This document shows positions 22,619 to 36,385 of a stretch of 64,000 bases of DNA, piece by piece. A program made the position numbers and the translations under genes. How positions within the stretch are numbered: the first letter of the stretch is position 1; each line of letters starts with the position of its first letter. Where the stretch lies: the NCBI GenBank assembly GCA_003991915.1, contig RQTK01000013.1, positions 637,387 through 701,386 on the forward strand, read 5' to 3'. The notes under the pieces are model-generated. The model was not told the origin of the DNA. It saw only the letters and a program-made list of their open reading frames with translations, and made no database searches. This DNA is from Elysia chlorotica. Its lineage: Eukaryota > Mollusca > Gastropoda > Plakobranchidae.

Positions 22619-24764
22619 CTGGCATTTTATTTAAAAAAAAAAAATAATGACGTGTGCCATTAAAAAGTTAAAAGCGAAGATCAGACTCCAAGCAAACAGT
22701 AGTCACATTCAAGTAATAGCTCACTCATATTGATATTTACACATTTTAATCTATATTGGTTTGTTGTCTCAAGGTTCAAAATTGCCCCTTTTCAAATCCG
22801 CTATCATTTTAAAACCTTTAAACTAGTCCCAAATGGCTTCAACATTCAGGGTTCAGCGTTTTACCTGGGATGACTTGCATGCAGGCGTTTTCATCATCGG
22901 CGTCATCCACTGCCATCCAGACACTGACCACATCTCCCTCAAGGCCCCAGTATCTGTAGAGTAGAAGGCGCAATAAAAGAAAGTCACTCACACACTAAAT
23001 GCCGCTATTTTGATGTTGATTTTGAAAAAAATTAATGTCACAAATTATGTGTCTTTGTATCTCTCTTCGTCTCTATCTCTAGCTCTTTCTCCCCCTCTCT
23101 CGGTATTTCTCCCTCTCTTTTCTCCCTCTCTCCCCCTCTCACGGTATTTCTCCCCCTTTTTTCTCTCTCTCTACTCTCTCTCTCGGTGTTTCTCTCTATC
23201 ATTTCTCACTCTCTCCCCTCTCTTTTCCCCTCCCTTACTTTCTCCATACCTCTTTCTCTTTCCACCAATTTTTCTCCCCCCCCCCCCTTTCTCTCATACA
23301 TAGTTTCACTCTATCACACGTGAGCGCACAGAGCAACTACACTACTCTATCTACTTGATTTTATTCCTAGGCATTTTCTCCCTCCCACTCCTCTACATTT
23401 GACTATCTTATCTACCTGTTACTCCCACTGCGTTCCTTACTTCACTTCTATTTTGGTGAGACTTTCCACACGTTCTCACTCTATTTCTTTATTGAAACTA
23501 AGGTGGTTGACCAATATTTCAGAGTGTTTACTACTGTTTGAAGAAGGGAGGAATAGTTTACCTAGATCTACATACGCTTAATTCTCCTCGTGAATCATCT
23601 AACTATTTCACACTCCCTGCACTCGTTGGTATTACCTTGCATCTTGATGCCAAGCAACGAACGCCTCCTTGTCCTCTCCTGGCCCAACTGGATATTTGCA
23701 GATAAACCGTGAGTCCAGGAGGATCATGTTGGGCCCTAAAATTGCCTGGTAAACAAATAAAACGGTTAGTGTAGATCCTATTATAACCGTATATAAACAG
23801 AACGAGAAACAGAAAGTGGAAATGAGAAAGATAGAGAGAGAGAGAGAGAGAGAAAGATAGAGAGAGAGAGTTAGAGAAGGGAAAGGAAAGGTAGAGAGAG
23901 GGTGAGATATATAGATGGATAAATGAATGGAGAGAGGGACAAAGAGAGACAGAGATAGAAACAAATAGAGAGAGATAGACAACCAGCTAAAGAGAAGATT
24001 TAGAGTAGAAAGCGGGGACGCCCAAAAATGCATTTTAATGATAATAAGGCTAATCACTGTGGACACCATGAATATACATTGTTATCGTTATTTTTAACAA
24101 ATGCAGCATATTTTACGGCAGGCACAATATTAAACGTTAACTTTGTTATGATAATGTCGTAGGGCTTGGAGCCAAAAGTTATTAAAGTTAATTAAATTCG
24201 ATAGACACATTTCAGAATTTCCATTGATTTTTTCTTTTCAAAATATTTAACATATTTTGTTCTAGTTGAAGCACCCATTCTAAATTTTTTGATGATTAAA
24301 ATGTACGATGCAAAAGATTTGACAATCCACACGATTCTTATGAAATGAATTGTAAAGATACGGCAGTTTAAAGCTTCTATGATCAGACAAATGAAGTTGT
24401 ATTAACAAAATATTTGTACACATAATTTTTATGATATGCGCCTTAATTTTTCTCCTTATGATATTCGCCTTAAAACAATCGTTTGCAAGGAGAAGAGAAT
24501 AAAAGTTCAAAAAGTAGGGTAGTGGCAAACCGTGAGGCAAAATATTAATATCCGTTTGTATCACTGCAAGCAACTCTTCAAAATGAGAAGGAGGTCATTA
24601 TAAATGTTTAAAGATATTAATTGGGAAACATCATTTATATGGCTACAAAATCAGTGGGAAATGTACCTTTAATGGTGCCAACATCTTAGGATGAGTTGCC
24701 AAACGCAGAACCCATTCTTCTTTCACGTGAAGGTTATGCATGGAATAAGTAGCTTTCTCTTCCC
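22150..24764 (-). CDS. Phytanoyl-CoA dioxygenase (PhyH) family protein, C-terminal four exons
   Basis: Fe(II)/2-oxoglutarate-dependent oxygenase family; the substrate cannot be told. Exons on the minus strand are 24764-24667, 23745-23636, 22953-22865 and 22618-22150, with consistent phases and GT/AG borders. Read in order: EEKATYSMHNLHVKEEWVLR, ILGPNMILLDSRFICKYP, then AWHQDAR with the iron-binding His-x-Asp, YWGLEGDVVSVWMAVDDADD, MQVIPGTHKSG, and GQMSLHHGLLVHGSGTNRSS with the distal His, followed by RRRCGYVIRYV carrying the candidate 2-oxoglutarate Arg. The last exon contains a 113-bp tandem duplication that breaks the frame. N-terminal exons were not found; the first one seen starts in mid-codon. 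The mariner copy at 24817-26139 lies in the preceding intron or flank. Confidence 0.87.
22339..22564. repeat. 113-bp tandem duplication inside PhyH coding exon
   Basis: Copies 22339-22451 and 22452-22564 differ by one base as read (CAGCGCAGC against CAGGGCAGC, giving Ala or Pro). The length is not a multiple of three. Confidence 0.95.
22865..22953 (-). CDS. PhyH exon, core sheet
   Basis: Encodes YWGLEGDVVSVWMAVDDADD and ENACMQVIP, the conserved strand and turn after the HxD motif. Acceptor CTACAG; donor GTAAAA in phase 1. Confidence 0.9.
23040..23300. repeat. CT-rich low-complexity tract in PhyH intron
   Basis: Degenerate (CT)n with CCCTCTC blocks and an 11-C run at about 23276-23287. A (GA)n block of opposite strand bias lies at 23830-23880 in the next intron. 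Confidence 0.9.
23636..23745 (-). CDS. PhyH exon with HxD iron ligands
   Basis: Encodes AILGPNMILLDSRFICKYP and, at the end, FVAWHQDAR, where His and Asp of HQD are the facial-triad ligands. Phase 0 start, phase 2 end before GTAATA. Confidence 0.9.
24667..24764 (-). CDS. PhyH exon (earliest visible)
   Basis: Encodes EEKATYSMHNLHVKEEWVLR and then LATHPKMLAPLK, a typical early segment of PhyH proteins. Acceptor GCTAG; donor GTACAT in phase 0. It begins with two bases of a split codon, so at least one exon lies upstream. Confidence 0.85.
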
Positions 24765-24816
24765 CTAGCAAAAAGAGAACAGGGTCAAATAGGTACTGTA
24801 TAATGTTTGTACTATA

Positions 24817-26139
24817 CGAGGGGTGTTCACTATGTTCTTAGCATGACAATGAAGGAATAAACCCAGAGACTTAAAATTTGGCACACTTACATTTATTTCT
24901 CTACATAGTCACCCTGCATAGTACACATTTCTATGACCTGTCCTTGACCTTCAAAAGTCCTTGAGAGTAAAACGTGTCATTTTGCGCTTGAAACCACTCT
25001 TCCACAGCAGAAATCGCATCTTCAATGTCTTCAAAACGGCGCCCTTTTATGGATTTCTTAAGGTTTGGGAACAGACAGAAGTCTGATGGAGCTAAATCCG
25101 GTGAATATGGTGGATGGGGAAGAATTTCATAGCCACACTGATCAGCTGTCTCAACGGCTTGTCGTGCTCGATGAGCAGGAGCGTTATCATGCAAAAGCAG
25201 GACTCCGTTTCGAAGCTTTCCCCGTCTTCTTCTTACTAATTCAAATCTCAGTCTTTTTAGCAACCCTGAATAATACTCTCCAGTGATTGTTTTCCCCTTT
25301 TCCATTTAGTCAGTCATTATGATGCCCTCACAGTCCCAGAAACAAGACAGCATGACCTTGCCACTTGATTGTGTGACCTTTGCTTTCTTTGGTGGGGGCG
25401 ATGAGGGTCTTTTCCATTGCATAGACGCGTTTTTCGGCTCTGGATCGAATTGATAGATCCAAGTCTCATCCATGGTTACAATTTTCTGAAAGAACAAGTC
25501 GTCATTTGCTTCTAACCGAAGAAGATGTTTGCAACAATCAGCCCTCTCTTTCTTCTGATCAGCGGTCAATAACCTTGGTACCCATCGAGCTGAGACCTTG
25601 TTCAGATTGAGGTGATCATGAAGAATCTGTTCAACTGAACCTACGCTGATCCTGGTTTCACTTGCTAACTGTTTGACTGTTATTCGCCTGTCCTGCTTTA
25701 CTAGTCCCTCCACAGTGGACACGTTTTTCTCAGTCACAACAGATGTTGGCCGGCCTTCGCGAGGTTCATCCATCACTGACAAAAAGCCAGATTTGAACTT
25801 TCTCACCCAATGAGTCACCGTACTGTGGTTAGGGTACTTTTCAGCATAAACTTCTACCATCTGTTGATGAATTTCCGTGGGGGTTTGTCCTTTTAAGTGA
25901 AGGAATTTGATGACAGAGCGATATTCAACTGCCTCCATGGCAGACAATTTGTAAACAACAAATGACAACTTCCTAGGGGTTGTTTTACTTGATGCGCTAA
26001 AAGGTGCAGAAAAAAAATTCCGATTTTCCCCAAATTTTGCATGCCGTGTTCAACATAGATGATCTAGCTACCCACAAAATTTCTTTACTCTAGTACAACT
26101 GCTTCAAGGTCAAGCTAAGGACATAATGAACACCCCTCG
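24817..26139 (-). mobile_element. mariner-type (Tc1/mariner) DNA transposon
   Basis: A complete 1323-bp element with a TA target duplication on both sides (24815-24816 and 26140-26141). Terminal inverted repeats begin CGAGGGGTGTTCA(C/T)TATGT on each end and stay similar for about 38 bp. It carries one transposase frame on the minus strand interrupted by a single stop. Confidence 0.96.
24931..25938 (-). pseudogene. mariner transposase with one in-frame stop
   Basis: 335 codons from ATG 25938 to TAG 24933-24931, close to the family's usual length of about 345. The N-terminal helix-turn-helix region runs from VEYRSVIKFLHLKGQTPTEI to WVPRLLTADQK. The catalytic triad is DD34D: TMDETWIYQFDPE, LLHDNAPAHRAR and SPDLAPSDF, with 34 residues between the second and third Asp. 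The only defect is TAA at 25308-25306 between IIMTD and MEKGKTITGEYY, where relatives have coding residues. No frameshift was seen, so the copy died recently by point mutation, or the stop is an allele or sequencing error. Confidence 0.95.
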
Positions 26140-26349
26140 TATGTAATGAATTTACATCCACGGCCACATTCTATCTCCATCTCTCACTTAATAACCTTGT
26201 TAGTATCTTTACATATCTCTAGTTTCGGAACTTCCTTGTTTTATTCTTTCCTTTATATTTTGTACTTAACATTACTGCACTTCATTTTACCCTCCTTATT
26301 TATTTACAAATGCTACTTAATTGTTGTTTTTTTCCCCCGCCAATATGGA

Positions 26350-26540
26350 GGGCGCGGTGGCTCTGGCTTACTGGTTGGGTTGGTGTCAGTTTAATGTGAC
26401 CAGCTGAGACCAGAGTCATTGCATCTGTCTCGTGTGTGGCATCACATAATATTGCCAGACGTCAGTCTTGGGGCCCGTCCACAATATAGTCTATATAGCT
26501 GATGTTTGACGTTAAACCAACTCAACTACAACAACAACAT
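26350..26540 (+). mobile_element. SINE copy (family A), head degraded
   Basis: Shows GTTGGGTTGGTGTCAG, CTCGTGTGTGGCATCACA, GGGGCCCGTCCACAATATAG and the tail TTAAACCAACTCAACTACAA, ending in a short (CAA)n. Confidence 0.87.
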
Positions 26541-28198
<1,658 letters not shown>

Positions 28199-28512
28199 TG
28201 TTGAGTTGATTTAACCCCCAACGTTGGAACCATATAGGCTACACTGTGAAAGGGACCTAGACTGGCGTCTGACAATTTTATGTACTGCCACACACAAGAC
28301 AGGACGTGAATACCATGACATATTAAACTGACACCGGCCCAACCAGTGGGGTACGAAATCGCCAGGGCTTCAACCACGGATCTCCTGCGTTGGAAGTCGA
28401 TGTTCTTCCGCAGGCTACCAAGTAAGGCACAAATGTAGACAAATTAACAATCCTGATCACGGATCGTCGTCCAATTTGAAGACGCTCGCTTTTCCCCTTC
28501 AGCCAGTTCGCC
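28199..28512 (-). mobile_element. SINE copy (family A), long
   Basis: The body is recognisable (GACTGGCGTCTGACAATTTT, ACTGCCACACACAAGACAGG, ACACCGGCCCAACCAGTGGG). The tRNA-like head at the right ends in CCAGTTCGCCC. Insertions lengthen the head region. Confidence 0.83.
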
Positions 28513-28780
28513 CTGTCTATGGTAGTTGCACGTAGCCGTGCCATTTGGATCAATCTAGGACAAGCCTAGATCTATACACGTTATCTCTTTCCGTCGGATA
28601 CATAGTTTGATAAGTAGACACTATGCTATGTTGGATGTATGTACAACAAAACTGCATGAACCGATGACGAATGTAAATGAGTAAAAAGGAAAGATGTATA
28701 AATCAGTCTATTAGTTAGGATTCATAAGCTTTGTCGGCTTTAGTTAGTCAAAGCACATAATTAAAAAAAAAATGTCTCCC

Positions 28781-28948
28781 CTACTGGTTGGGTCGGTGTC
28801 AGTATTATGTATTCGACTGAGAATGGAAACATGTCATTTCCGAGCTGATTTTGTGTGGTAGCACGTAAAATGATCAGGCATTAGTTTCGGAATCCGTCCA
28901 CGATATAGCTTTACCGCTGGAGTTGTATGTTAAGATATCTACTCACTA
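28781..28948 (+). mobile_element. SINE fragment (family A), diverged
   Basis: Starts at TACTGGTTGGGTCGGTGTCA and runs to the tail; more diverged than other copies. It lies just outside the left arm of the inverted repeat. Confidence 0.75.
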
Positions 28949-28962
28949 ACTTTAGTTCGTAA

Positions 28963-29756
28963 AGCAAGCAAAAACGCCCTTGCTAAAAAAATGAAATACC
29001 CTAATCTTAACAAGAGAGCATAAAGTCCGCAAACGGGCAACTTATACTGAAAATTAGTTTTACGAATAATAAGTCATGGAAGTCAAACGAAAAACGTTTT
29101 ATGGAATTACATTAATTTGTAATAGCTCTTGCAATCACATAAAAATGAACGCTGATTGATTTGTCCAAATATTGCCTATATAGTGCCGACGTTAGGGGTT
29201 AGAATAACTCAACTACAGCTCGCACTCGCCCCCCCTTTTTTTTTACATCTCTTTGACTTGGCTCTTATTACATCTCCATGTTTCAGTTTCCCTCGTTTTG
29301 TTTGCATGATTATGTGAAATCTATTAAAAGCATAGGTACTCAGTGTACATCCGTAATAATAACAATAATAATAATAATTAATAATAAAAAAATGATTATC
29401 TCAAAATATCGCTTCAAATGTACAAGAGGCGTGTAACGTGCTTTTGAACTCATCGCATAAATAAATGCTGTGCACACAGTGTCAAAATAAGGCGAGTGCG
29501 AGCTGTAGTTGAGTTATTCTAACCCTTAACGTCGGCACTATAATGAGAGACTATTTGGACAAATCAATCAGCGTTCATTTTTATGTGGTTGCAAGATCTA
29601 TTAGAAATGTAATTCCATAAAACGTTTTTCGTTTGACTTCCATGACTTATTATTCGTAAAACTAATTTTCAGTATAAGTTGCCCGTTTGCGGACTTTATG
29701 CTCTCTTGTTAAGATTAGGGTATTTCATTTTTTTAGCAAGGGCGTTTTTGCTTGCT
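28963..29756. repeat. Large inverted repeat, about 267-bp arms, 260-bp spacer
   Basis: Left arm 28963-29230 starts AGCAAGCAAAAACGCCC; right arm 29491-29756 ends with its reverse complement. The arms are nearly identical, with a small block difference near 29175 against 29550. The inner ends carry a piece of the SINE tail (GTGCCGACGTTAGGGGTTAG on the left). The spacer holds AAT repeats and a poly-T run. No open frame spans it. Confidence 0.95.
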
Positions 29757-32700
29757 AGAGAGGGGGGGACTGATATGAGAGAAAAGTGTTCTTTTAAAGA
29801 TTTATTTTAATTTTTACGTAAGGAGCTACCCCAAGTCCAGGATAAGCTTAACATGTCTTAAAATAATATCCCGTTACTCACCGGACTGTTTGACGATCAA
29901 GCAATGAGTTTCAACTGTTTGTTAATGAAGACAAGTCTTTAATTCGCGCGCGATGTTGATATCTTGTATCCTTCGCCTTGAAAAATTAATCAGTTCAATA
30001 CTAGTTTGTGTCAAGCTTGATAACTATGTCAGTTTTTGTCCTTTCTCTTTTCCTAGAGTGTTGCAAGATAAGATGGTGAAGATAAATAAAACTTGCTAAA
30101 AACACGCTGCCGTTTGTCTTAGTTTGATACTTGTATCCTATTTATTTTAGGTTGTAAACATCAAACTGCAAGTAACTAGTATCGACAGCGTTTTTTGATT
30201 TTCATCCAAGAAACGATGTGAAAGTTTTATGGCTCAGATTTACTCGTAGTGAAGCAAATGAGGCAGATGTTGAGTTTGAGATGTTACAATACAGTTCCGG
30301 CTGATATTAAGAGCAATAATGTTAAGGAACTTTTTACAACTGCGCTTGATTGCCTAAACAAAGTTCTACAGCGCCCTGCTTCAAGTCCTGCCTGTGGTTG
30401 CGTTGACTGGCGACGGTTCCCCTTTTATAGATGCGGAGTGGCCGAGGAATATCACAACGCCCAGTACGCTCCCCCCGGGGACGGCGTTATCGTGTTTGTG
30501 TTTTAGCGGGGGGAGCGAGGGGGTGGTCGCACTCTACTTTTTTAAGCGGCGTTAGGATGTGGAACCGCCGTGATAGGCAAAAGACAAGAGCGAGAACAAG
30601 AGAGGCTTTAGCGTGGGAGGACGGAGGATAGGCGACCAAGCTGACGGGCGATAAGAAAGCACAGTTGACAGTCGGAGTAATTCAGGATGGATAGCAAAGG
30701 GTGATAAGATCCAGACCGACTCGCGCACTCACACAGGCACCGGCAGTCGGTTGGCGCAGCTGCTCTGTAGCGTAGCGCGCGTGGGTTCCACACCTCTCTA
30801 CCTCTAGGTCTCCATCACATGTTCCCTCTCCTACTTCCAAATCCATCTTTCTTTTCATCTCTCCTTTTGTTCGCTGACTCCCCCTCCTCCATCCTCCCCT
30901 CTCTTTTTCTCTTCTTCCTCTTCTTATTCTTCCCTTTCTCCTCCACTTGTCTTTCCTCGCTCCTTTTCTTCCCCCCCCCCCGCCATTTTGTCTTATTAAG
31001 GAGGTAGCTAAATTAGAATCGACCTAATTAACGAATACCTGAGACGCACTCAACATGACAGATCTTACGAAATATGGAAAAATAATATTCACAGTGTATA
31101 AAGTTTATTGTTTTTATTCACATTGTCTCCGGGTGGGTAATGAGTACATGAACTTAAAAAAAAACGAATAGATGAATGCACTGTAAAAAGATTCACTTTC
31201 ACCTGCGGCTCCTGGGAAACCTATTAAAATGATCATTCTATCTCTTAACTGTGCGTTTGATGCAACGCAGCATTAGAAACCTAAGTAATTGGCTGTGACT
31301 TGTGCGCAGTTTTGTTCTAATCAGGGTTGGGAAGATAAAGAAACGTGATGCCCTACACAAATTATCCAGGAATTGATTTCTCTTGTTAGGACTGAAGGAA
31401 CGCATCAGTGTGACAGGTAGACGAAGAAAAGACACCCCGAGCTGATTATTTGTGCACCGAAGATATTAAATAATAATCTGCCATGAAACTTCTTTAACAA
31501 TTATTGCAGGCCATTAATTTTCACGGCAAACGCTCCACTAATCAATGAAAATTCCATAAAATACTAGAAAAAAAAAGATGGACCTATCATAGATATCTTG
31601 AAGACGTTCTTAGCAAAAGGTACCATACGCCCCTTGCTGTAAAGTACTTTATGAACTTACAAGATGCAGGATATCTTCAGTTTGTACAAACTTTTGAAAT
31701 GAGGAAAAGAATGCACAAAAATAAGTTTTGCCACAAAAGAACTGAACTAAACAGCCAGATTAACAACAATACTCCCGATTATCTTGCTTACAATAATTAT
31801 TTCTAAAATTACCTTAAAAGAGTTCGTGTAAAGCAAGTATCGGTAACTAAGGTATCGATAACCAAACAGGACGATGAGAAAACGAACGATCTATTGCCAT
31901 TAATATTACTGGCTTGTAAAGGTCTTGAAATTAGTTGCACTGATAGCAGTAAGTGGTTTGTCTTCGGTAAAACACTCTACCTTCGTTTTTTCTGAGAGTG
32001 GAACATTGCTATCTTCCAATAGCTTAGAAGCATAAAAAGAAGAAGAAAAGGAAGAAAGAGAATAATATCAACAACATGGACATAAAATTTCCAATGATAA
32101 ATATTGTTAATAGTGATCGAATCAAATAAAAGACACATTTTTGTAGATATAATATATGGGTATTAGAACCCAGTTGGTTGGGCGACGTTGCTCCGACAAA
32201 AACTGGTTGCAGAGATTAAAAGACTCGTTCTCTAGCACCTTCTCTACACGGCATATGTCGATTTCCACTTCTTTTTACTAAATGATGAAGGTATATACGG
32301 AGTACATCTTTTCACATCTCTTGTTGTTTTTTCCAATTTACTACCTCGACTGTTGCGTACAATTGTTTAGGAATTGTAATGGTAGAAAGAAGATTTGGTT
32401 GTTTTTCCACATTCTAAACAGCGATTTTCATTTCCTGTTCATAACAGCACATACTGTCAATACCTTTGACCTAGTCCATCCGCTTCTCCTATTGAAGCTG
32501 CAGTGTAATTTTGTATTTAAATTTGTTATGTCAGACAGCCACAATGTTGCAGGCGGCGGTCGACTTGGACCATCTTTGGCAACCAGGGAGATTAGGAGGA
32601 TTAAGGGTTGCCAGATTGCTCTGTGGTCACTGCTTTCGTCTGACAAGCTGCGGGTTGACGCTTGAATCTCAAGCTTTCTCTCTTGTGAATTTTTCAGGAA

Positions 32701-34449
32701 ATCCAAGTGGCATAAAACTAATCAACGTTTTAATCAGGGAACAAAGATCGCATGGCGCCACTCGCCCTATGGCCTGCGTCTGAATAGGCATCAGGCACGG
32801 CAAAGACAAGGTTTCGGTGTTTTTGCATCTTTCAAGAACATTCAGCACAGCACTATTCAATGCGTTCAGGAGCATTGGCCTTACTGAAGTTGTCCGGGCT
32901 ACCATTGTTGTGATTAAAAAAATTACTATCATGAAAGACGTCTCAAAGTGAAAGCGTCTCATGTAGTGATCGGATTTTGATCCCCATAGAAGCCTTTTGC
33001 ATTTTCTGGTGTTTTCTTTTGTGAAACTGTTGGTGGTAAAACTGGTATTTGGTCACTCTTATTTTCTGCAATACTGGCGGTATTTCTGATGTAGGTTACT
33101 TGAGAGAGTCCAATGGAACGTTGTGAACCATTCATAATAATTTTTTTCAATGAAAACAATGAAAAAGTCCAAAAAATACATTAATCAATTTTGATTTATG
33201 CAGCAAATAGAAGATTACAATCATATTAAGAGACATAACTATTAAACTAAGCTAGATAAGTCTCACAGTGTTTTAATTTCTGAGTATACCCCACAAAAAC
33301 AACAGCTTCCGTGGTTGTGTAGGACATTGACTCTATACTGTCAGGTATTTTTGTGTAGAGGTCTGTTTTAGATTTGACAGCCAATGTTCTGGATAAAAAA
33401 AATCTACTTAAAATAAAAACAATGGGATTTTAATGGTATTTTTTTTTTACATTTCTTGATGCTTAGCGCTATCTTTGCTTTGAATTGAAAACGAAGGGGT
33501 ATAATACATCAGTTCATAACTTACATTAGAATTTTTTTATTCAACTTAGTCACTTGTTGTTAATCCGATACGTCTTTATATTTGCTGGTTTCTTTCGTAA
33601 AATAAGCTGATAGCAGTAAACAGTTCAAGTTTATTTTCACGTAACCTTGTCAGCAGAAATTGCAAACACATCTTGTAGACTATAGAGATGACTGCTATGG
33701 CTATAATAAATTTACCAAATACCTTGACGGTGGGGAAACACAGTTTGTGCTTCAGTTTGCATCAAACTCGTTTTCCGCTTCCAATACCCAATTTATGGTA
33801 AACCATGAGCTGTATTTCAGTTTTGTTTGGTAAAATCTTTTTGCTCTGCTGACAAATTTTTAGAAACTTGGGGGAAAGTTCCTGAATATTACAAAAAAAA
33901 GTATTGGCTCGTATACATTTTTTGTGGATATTTAGAATAATTAAAAGAGATATTAAAAATGACATAAGTGGAAAGAGGATTTTTAATTTCAGCTTCAAAA
34001 CACACGTCTTAAATTAGTCTGCCATTATATCTGTACATACAAAGAGAACTGCGAAAACCATTGAAAACTTATATAACTAAAATATAAATTTATATAATTG
34101 GCATTCTAATTTGTTTTTGGTCTGATATATTATAGAACTATTACTTCCTGTCAAGTTTGATAAAATATATAAACCTAATCTTGAGAATACTGTGTGAGAT
34201 ACAATCCTTTTTTCCAAGACAAGATTCTGGAGGGCTGGTTTTATTAGCCTAGATGGCTATGAGAGCAAGGTTTACATTCCTTCACATAGACTCCCATAGA
34301 AACATATTCCCGAACACCCCTCTTGGGTGAACATACAAACCTGCGATGTAAAGAGCAGCATTGGAACTATAGCAAAAAAGGGCAAGATACAACAGAAAAA
34401 ACAAATCTAGCATGCACATAATTGTTTGAATGCAAAGTATCCTAAAATT
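29757..34449. other. Intergenic; GC-rich block at about 30.35-30.8 kb
   Basis: No gene recognised. Bases 30350-30800 are clearly richer in G+C and CpG than the surroundings and contain TTTTATAG near 30425. A pyrimidine-rich tract spans about 30815-30985. Frames at 32282-32962 have no recognisable motifs. Confidence 0.45.
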
Positions 34450-34800
34450 GGTCTCGAATGTACACCGATGGATTTGCAAAAAATGCCATCTCAAATGGAG
34501 CAAGGAGTGTAATGAAAACACATATATGCCAACGTGCAATGCACAAGCTACAAGGCGGAATTAGAAGCTATCAAAGAAGCACTGTGTATCTTGGAGAAAG
34601 GTATATCCCTGGAGAAACCAAAAGCAGATTATTATCGTGATTCTGAGTGGCGCAAAATCAGACCTAGATAAACTGGAGGATCATCTAGCCACATAGTTCA
34701 ACCACGTCAAATGTCAATGAAATTCTACACACAATAAAAGGACATCACTGTGTGATCTTGCAATGGATCCCAGGCATGGAGTACTTAATAACAGGCCTAT
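34450..34800 (+). pseudogene. LINE fragment, RNase H domain
   Basis: Frame-shifted remnant of the RNase H domain of a non-LTR retrotransposon: MYTDGFAKNAISNG (from YTDGS), then in another frame an AEIEAIKEAL-like helix near 34558-34585 and LQWIPG near 34760. The rest of the element is absent. Confidence 0.7.
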
Positions 34801-35204
34801 TCAACGTTCGTCATTAGAAATAATGTGGAGGCGGTTACAATTTTTCTTATTACAAAACTGTTTGAAAGGCATACAAGAATGATTTAGGATTATAAAATAA
34901 GAATAAAGAGATAAATTGCAGGCTTACACATGTATAAATAGTACACAGTAGGCTTTTTATCCTTAAAACACTATTGTTTCATATAATTGTCTATAAGTGT
35001 TCCGGTCAAATTAAAAAGAAAAAAAAGAGCTTTGCAGGGCATATGATAAAATTGCCAGCCTATGAAGCACTTTATAAGTTTATTGTGTCAAAGAAAGGTT
35101 GTCAAAAAATTAAATAACATTAGTGGGATCAAATAAATGGAAAAAATTGTTAAATTGAAAAGGACTATAAAATTGAATTTAATTAAGACAAAAATAGCTC
35201 CAAC

Positions 35205-36140
35205 CTAGGATAGCTTCAATATCTTTTGTTTTGGCTCCTTCTCAGATGGCAGGTTTGTTATCTTACAAAGATTGTTGAAAAATATATTGCTCAATGTGAA
35301 GCAATGGTAATGCTTTATTTTAAAGTCAAATGCTTCTGAGATCTTGAGCAGTGTATCACTTAGAGAATTTCTGCACACATGGTTGACGATGGAGGAAAAG
35401 ACTATGTAGCGAAAATTTATCCACTGACAGGTTGAATCATTAGCTTTCTTCAAACCACCTCTGTCTAAACTTGAAGTAAACTCTCCAAACTTTTCAAAAT
35501 AACTATATGTGTCCTCGCGTTCTTCACAAACATCATCTTTCTGTGTCACATAACCAGCAATATAAACTAAACTGTGCTTTATCTCATCTTTCAATGAATA
35601 TTCCAACTCTGGCAACTTTTCTACCAACCCACAAACATCCTCTACCCATTGAAAATTGACATTTATGACAAGTATGACCAGAGTCTGTAGAAAACTCATC
35701 AATATCAACAAGAATCGCAGCAAATACTTTTACAATGGGATCTGTAGTGAACTTTAAAAGTAAAACATAGTCGGAAGATTCCAACAAAAATTTAACAAGA
35801 TCATTGATGCCATTGCATGTATAGATGCTGGATTGCTAGAGAGGTATCACGGGTTAATTTCTTCACTCTTTTACCTTGCTCTCCTTGTAAATCTAATGCA
35901 AAGACAGAAAACTCCTTTATCTTGTTTAATCGAGCATCATCTTGAGAATAAATGACTTCACACAGGGGGTCTCAAAGACGTTTGACTTCAAAAATAGATT
36001 TTACATAAAATTTACTGTCCCATCCACATTGTCCTCTTGCATACCATTTGCTTTCATCCATTTTTCTCCTTTTACTAAATCCCTTGGTAATCGATAGACA
36101 GTAATCTTGTCATTATCATTTATAATCTAAAAAGAATTAT
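35205..36140 (-). pseudogene. Decayed transposase-like sequence, possibly P/THAP9-type
   Basis: Several frames on the minus strand in the right order. From the right: ITVYRLPRDLVKGEKWMKA (somewhat THAP-like), WYARGQCGWDSKFYVKSIF, LESSDYVLLLKFTTDPIVKV (like the KFTQDPLEKFF word of P-type transposases), then 35723-35205 with LVYIAGYVTQKDD, FTSSLDRGGLKKAND and a C-terminal helix-rich part. Frame shifts near 35720 and stops near 35800 and 36000 show it is dead. The P/THAP9 label is a judgement from motif resemblance; another transposase family with an AGYV motif is possible. Confidence 0.45.
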
Positions 36141-36310
36141 AGGAAAAGAGAAATTAATAGGCTATATCACTACATAAGCGGACGATCCAAGACTTCCTCA
36201 ATATTACAATGCCCTATTCACTACACTTCAGTATTACTAGATCTATGACTTGGACTACAAACTACAGTAGGCTTATGAGTTTACAAAGTAAACACTCGTT
36301 AACTCCCACA

Positions 36311-36385
36311 GTGTAGATCTAGACTAGATTTAGATCTAGACTGAATTTTAGATCTAGAATGTAGAGGTCTAGATCTAGATCTAGT
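36311..36385. repeat. CTAGATCT-rich palindromic cluster
   Basis: Dense overlapping TCTAGA/AGATCT words, the same low-complexity motif seen near 6.95, 9.15 and 9.3 kb. Confidence 0.8.

Noticed and set aside
32282-32962. Overlapping frames on both strands as a gene
   Set aside because: No motif and no supporting splice sites; similar frames occur by chance in this composition.
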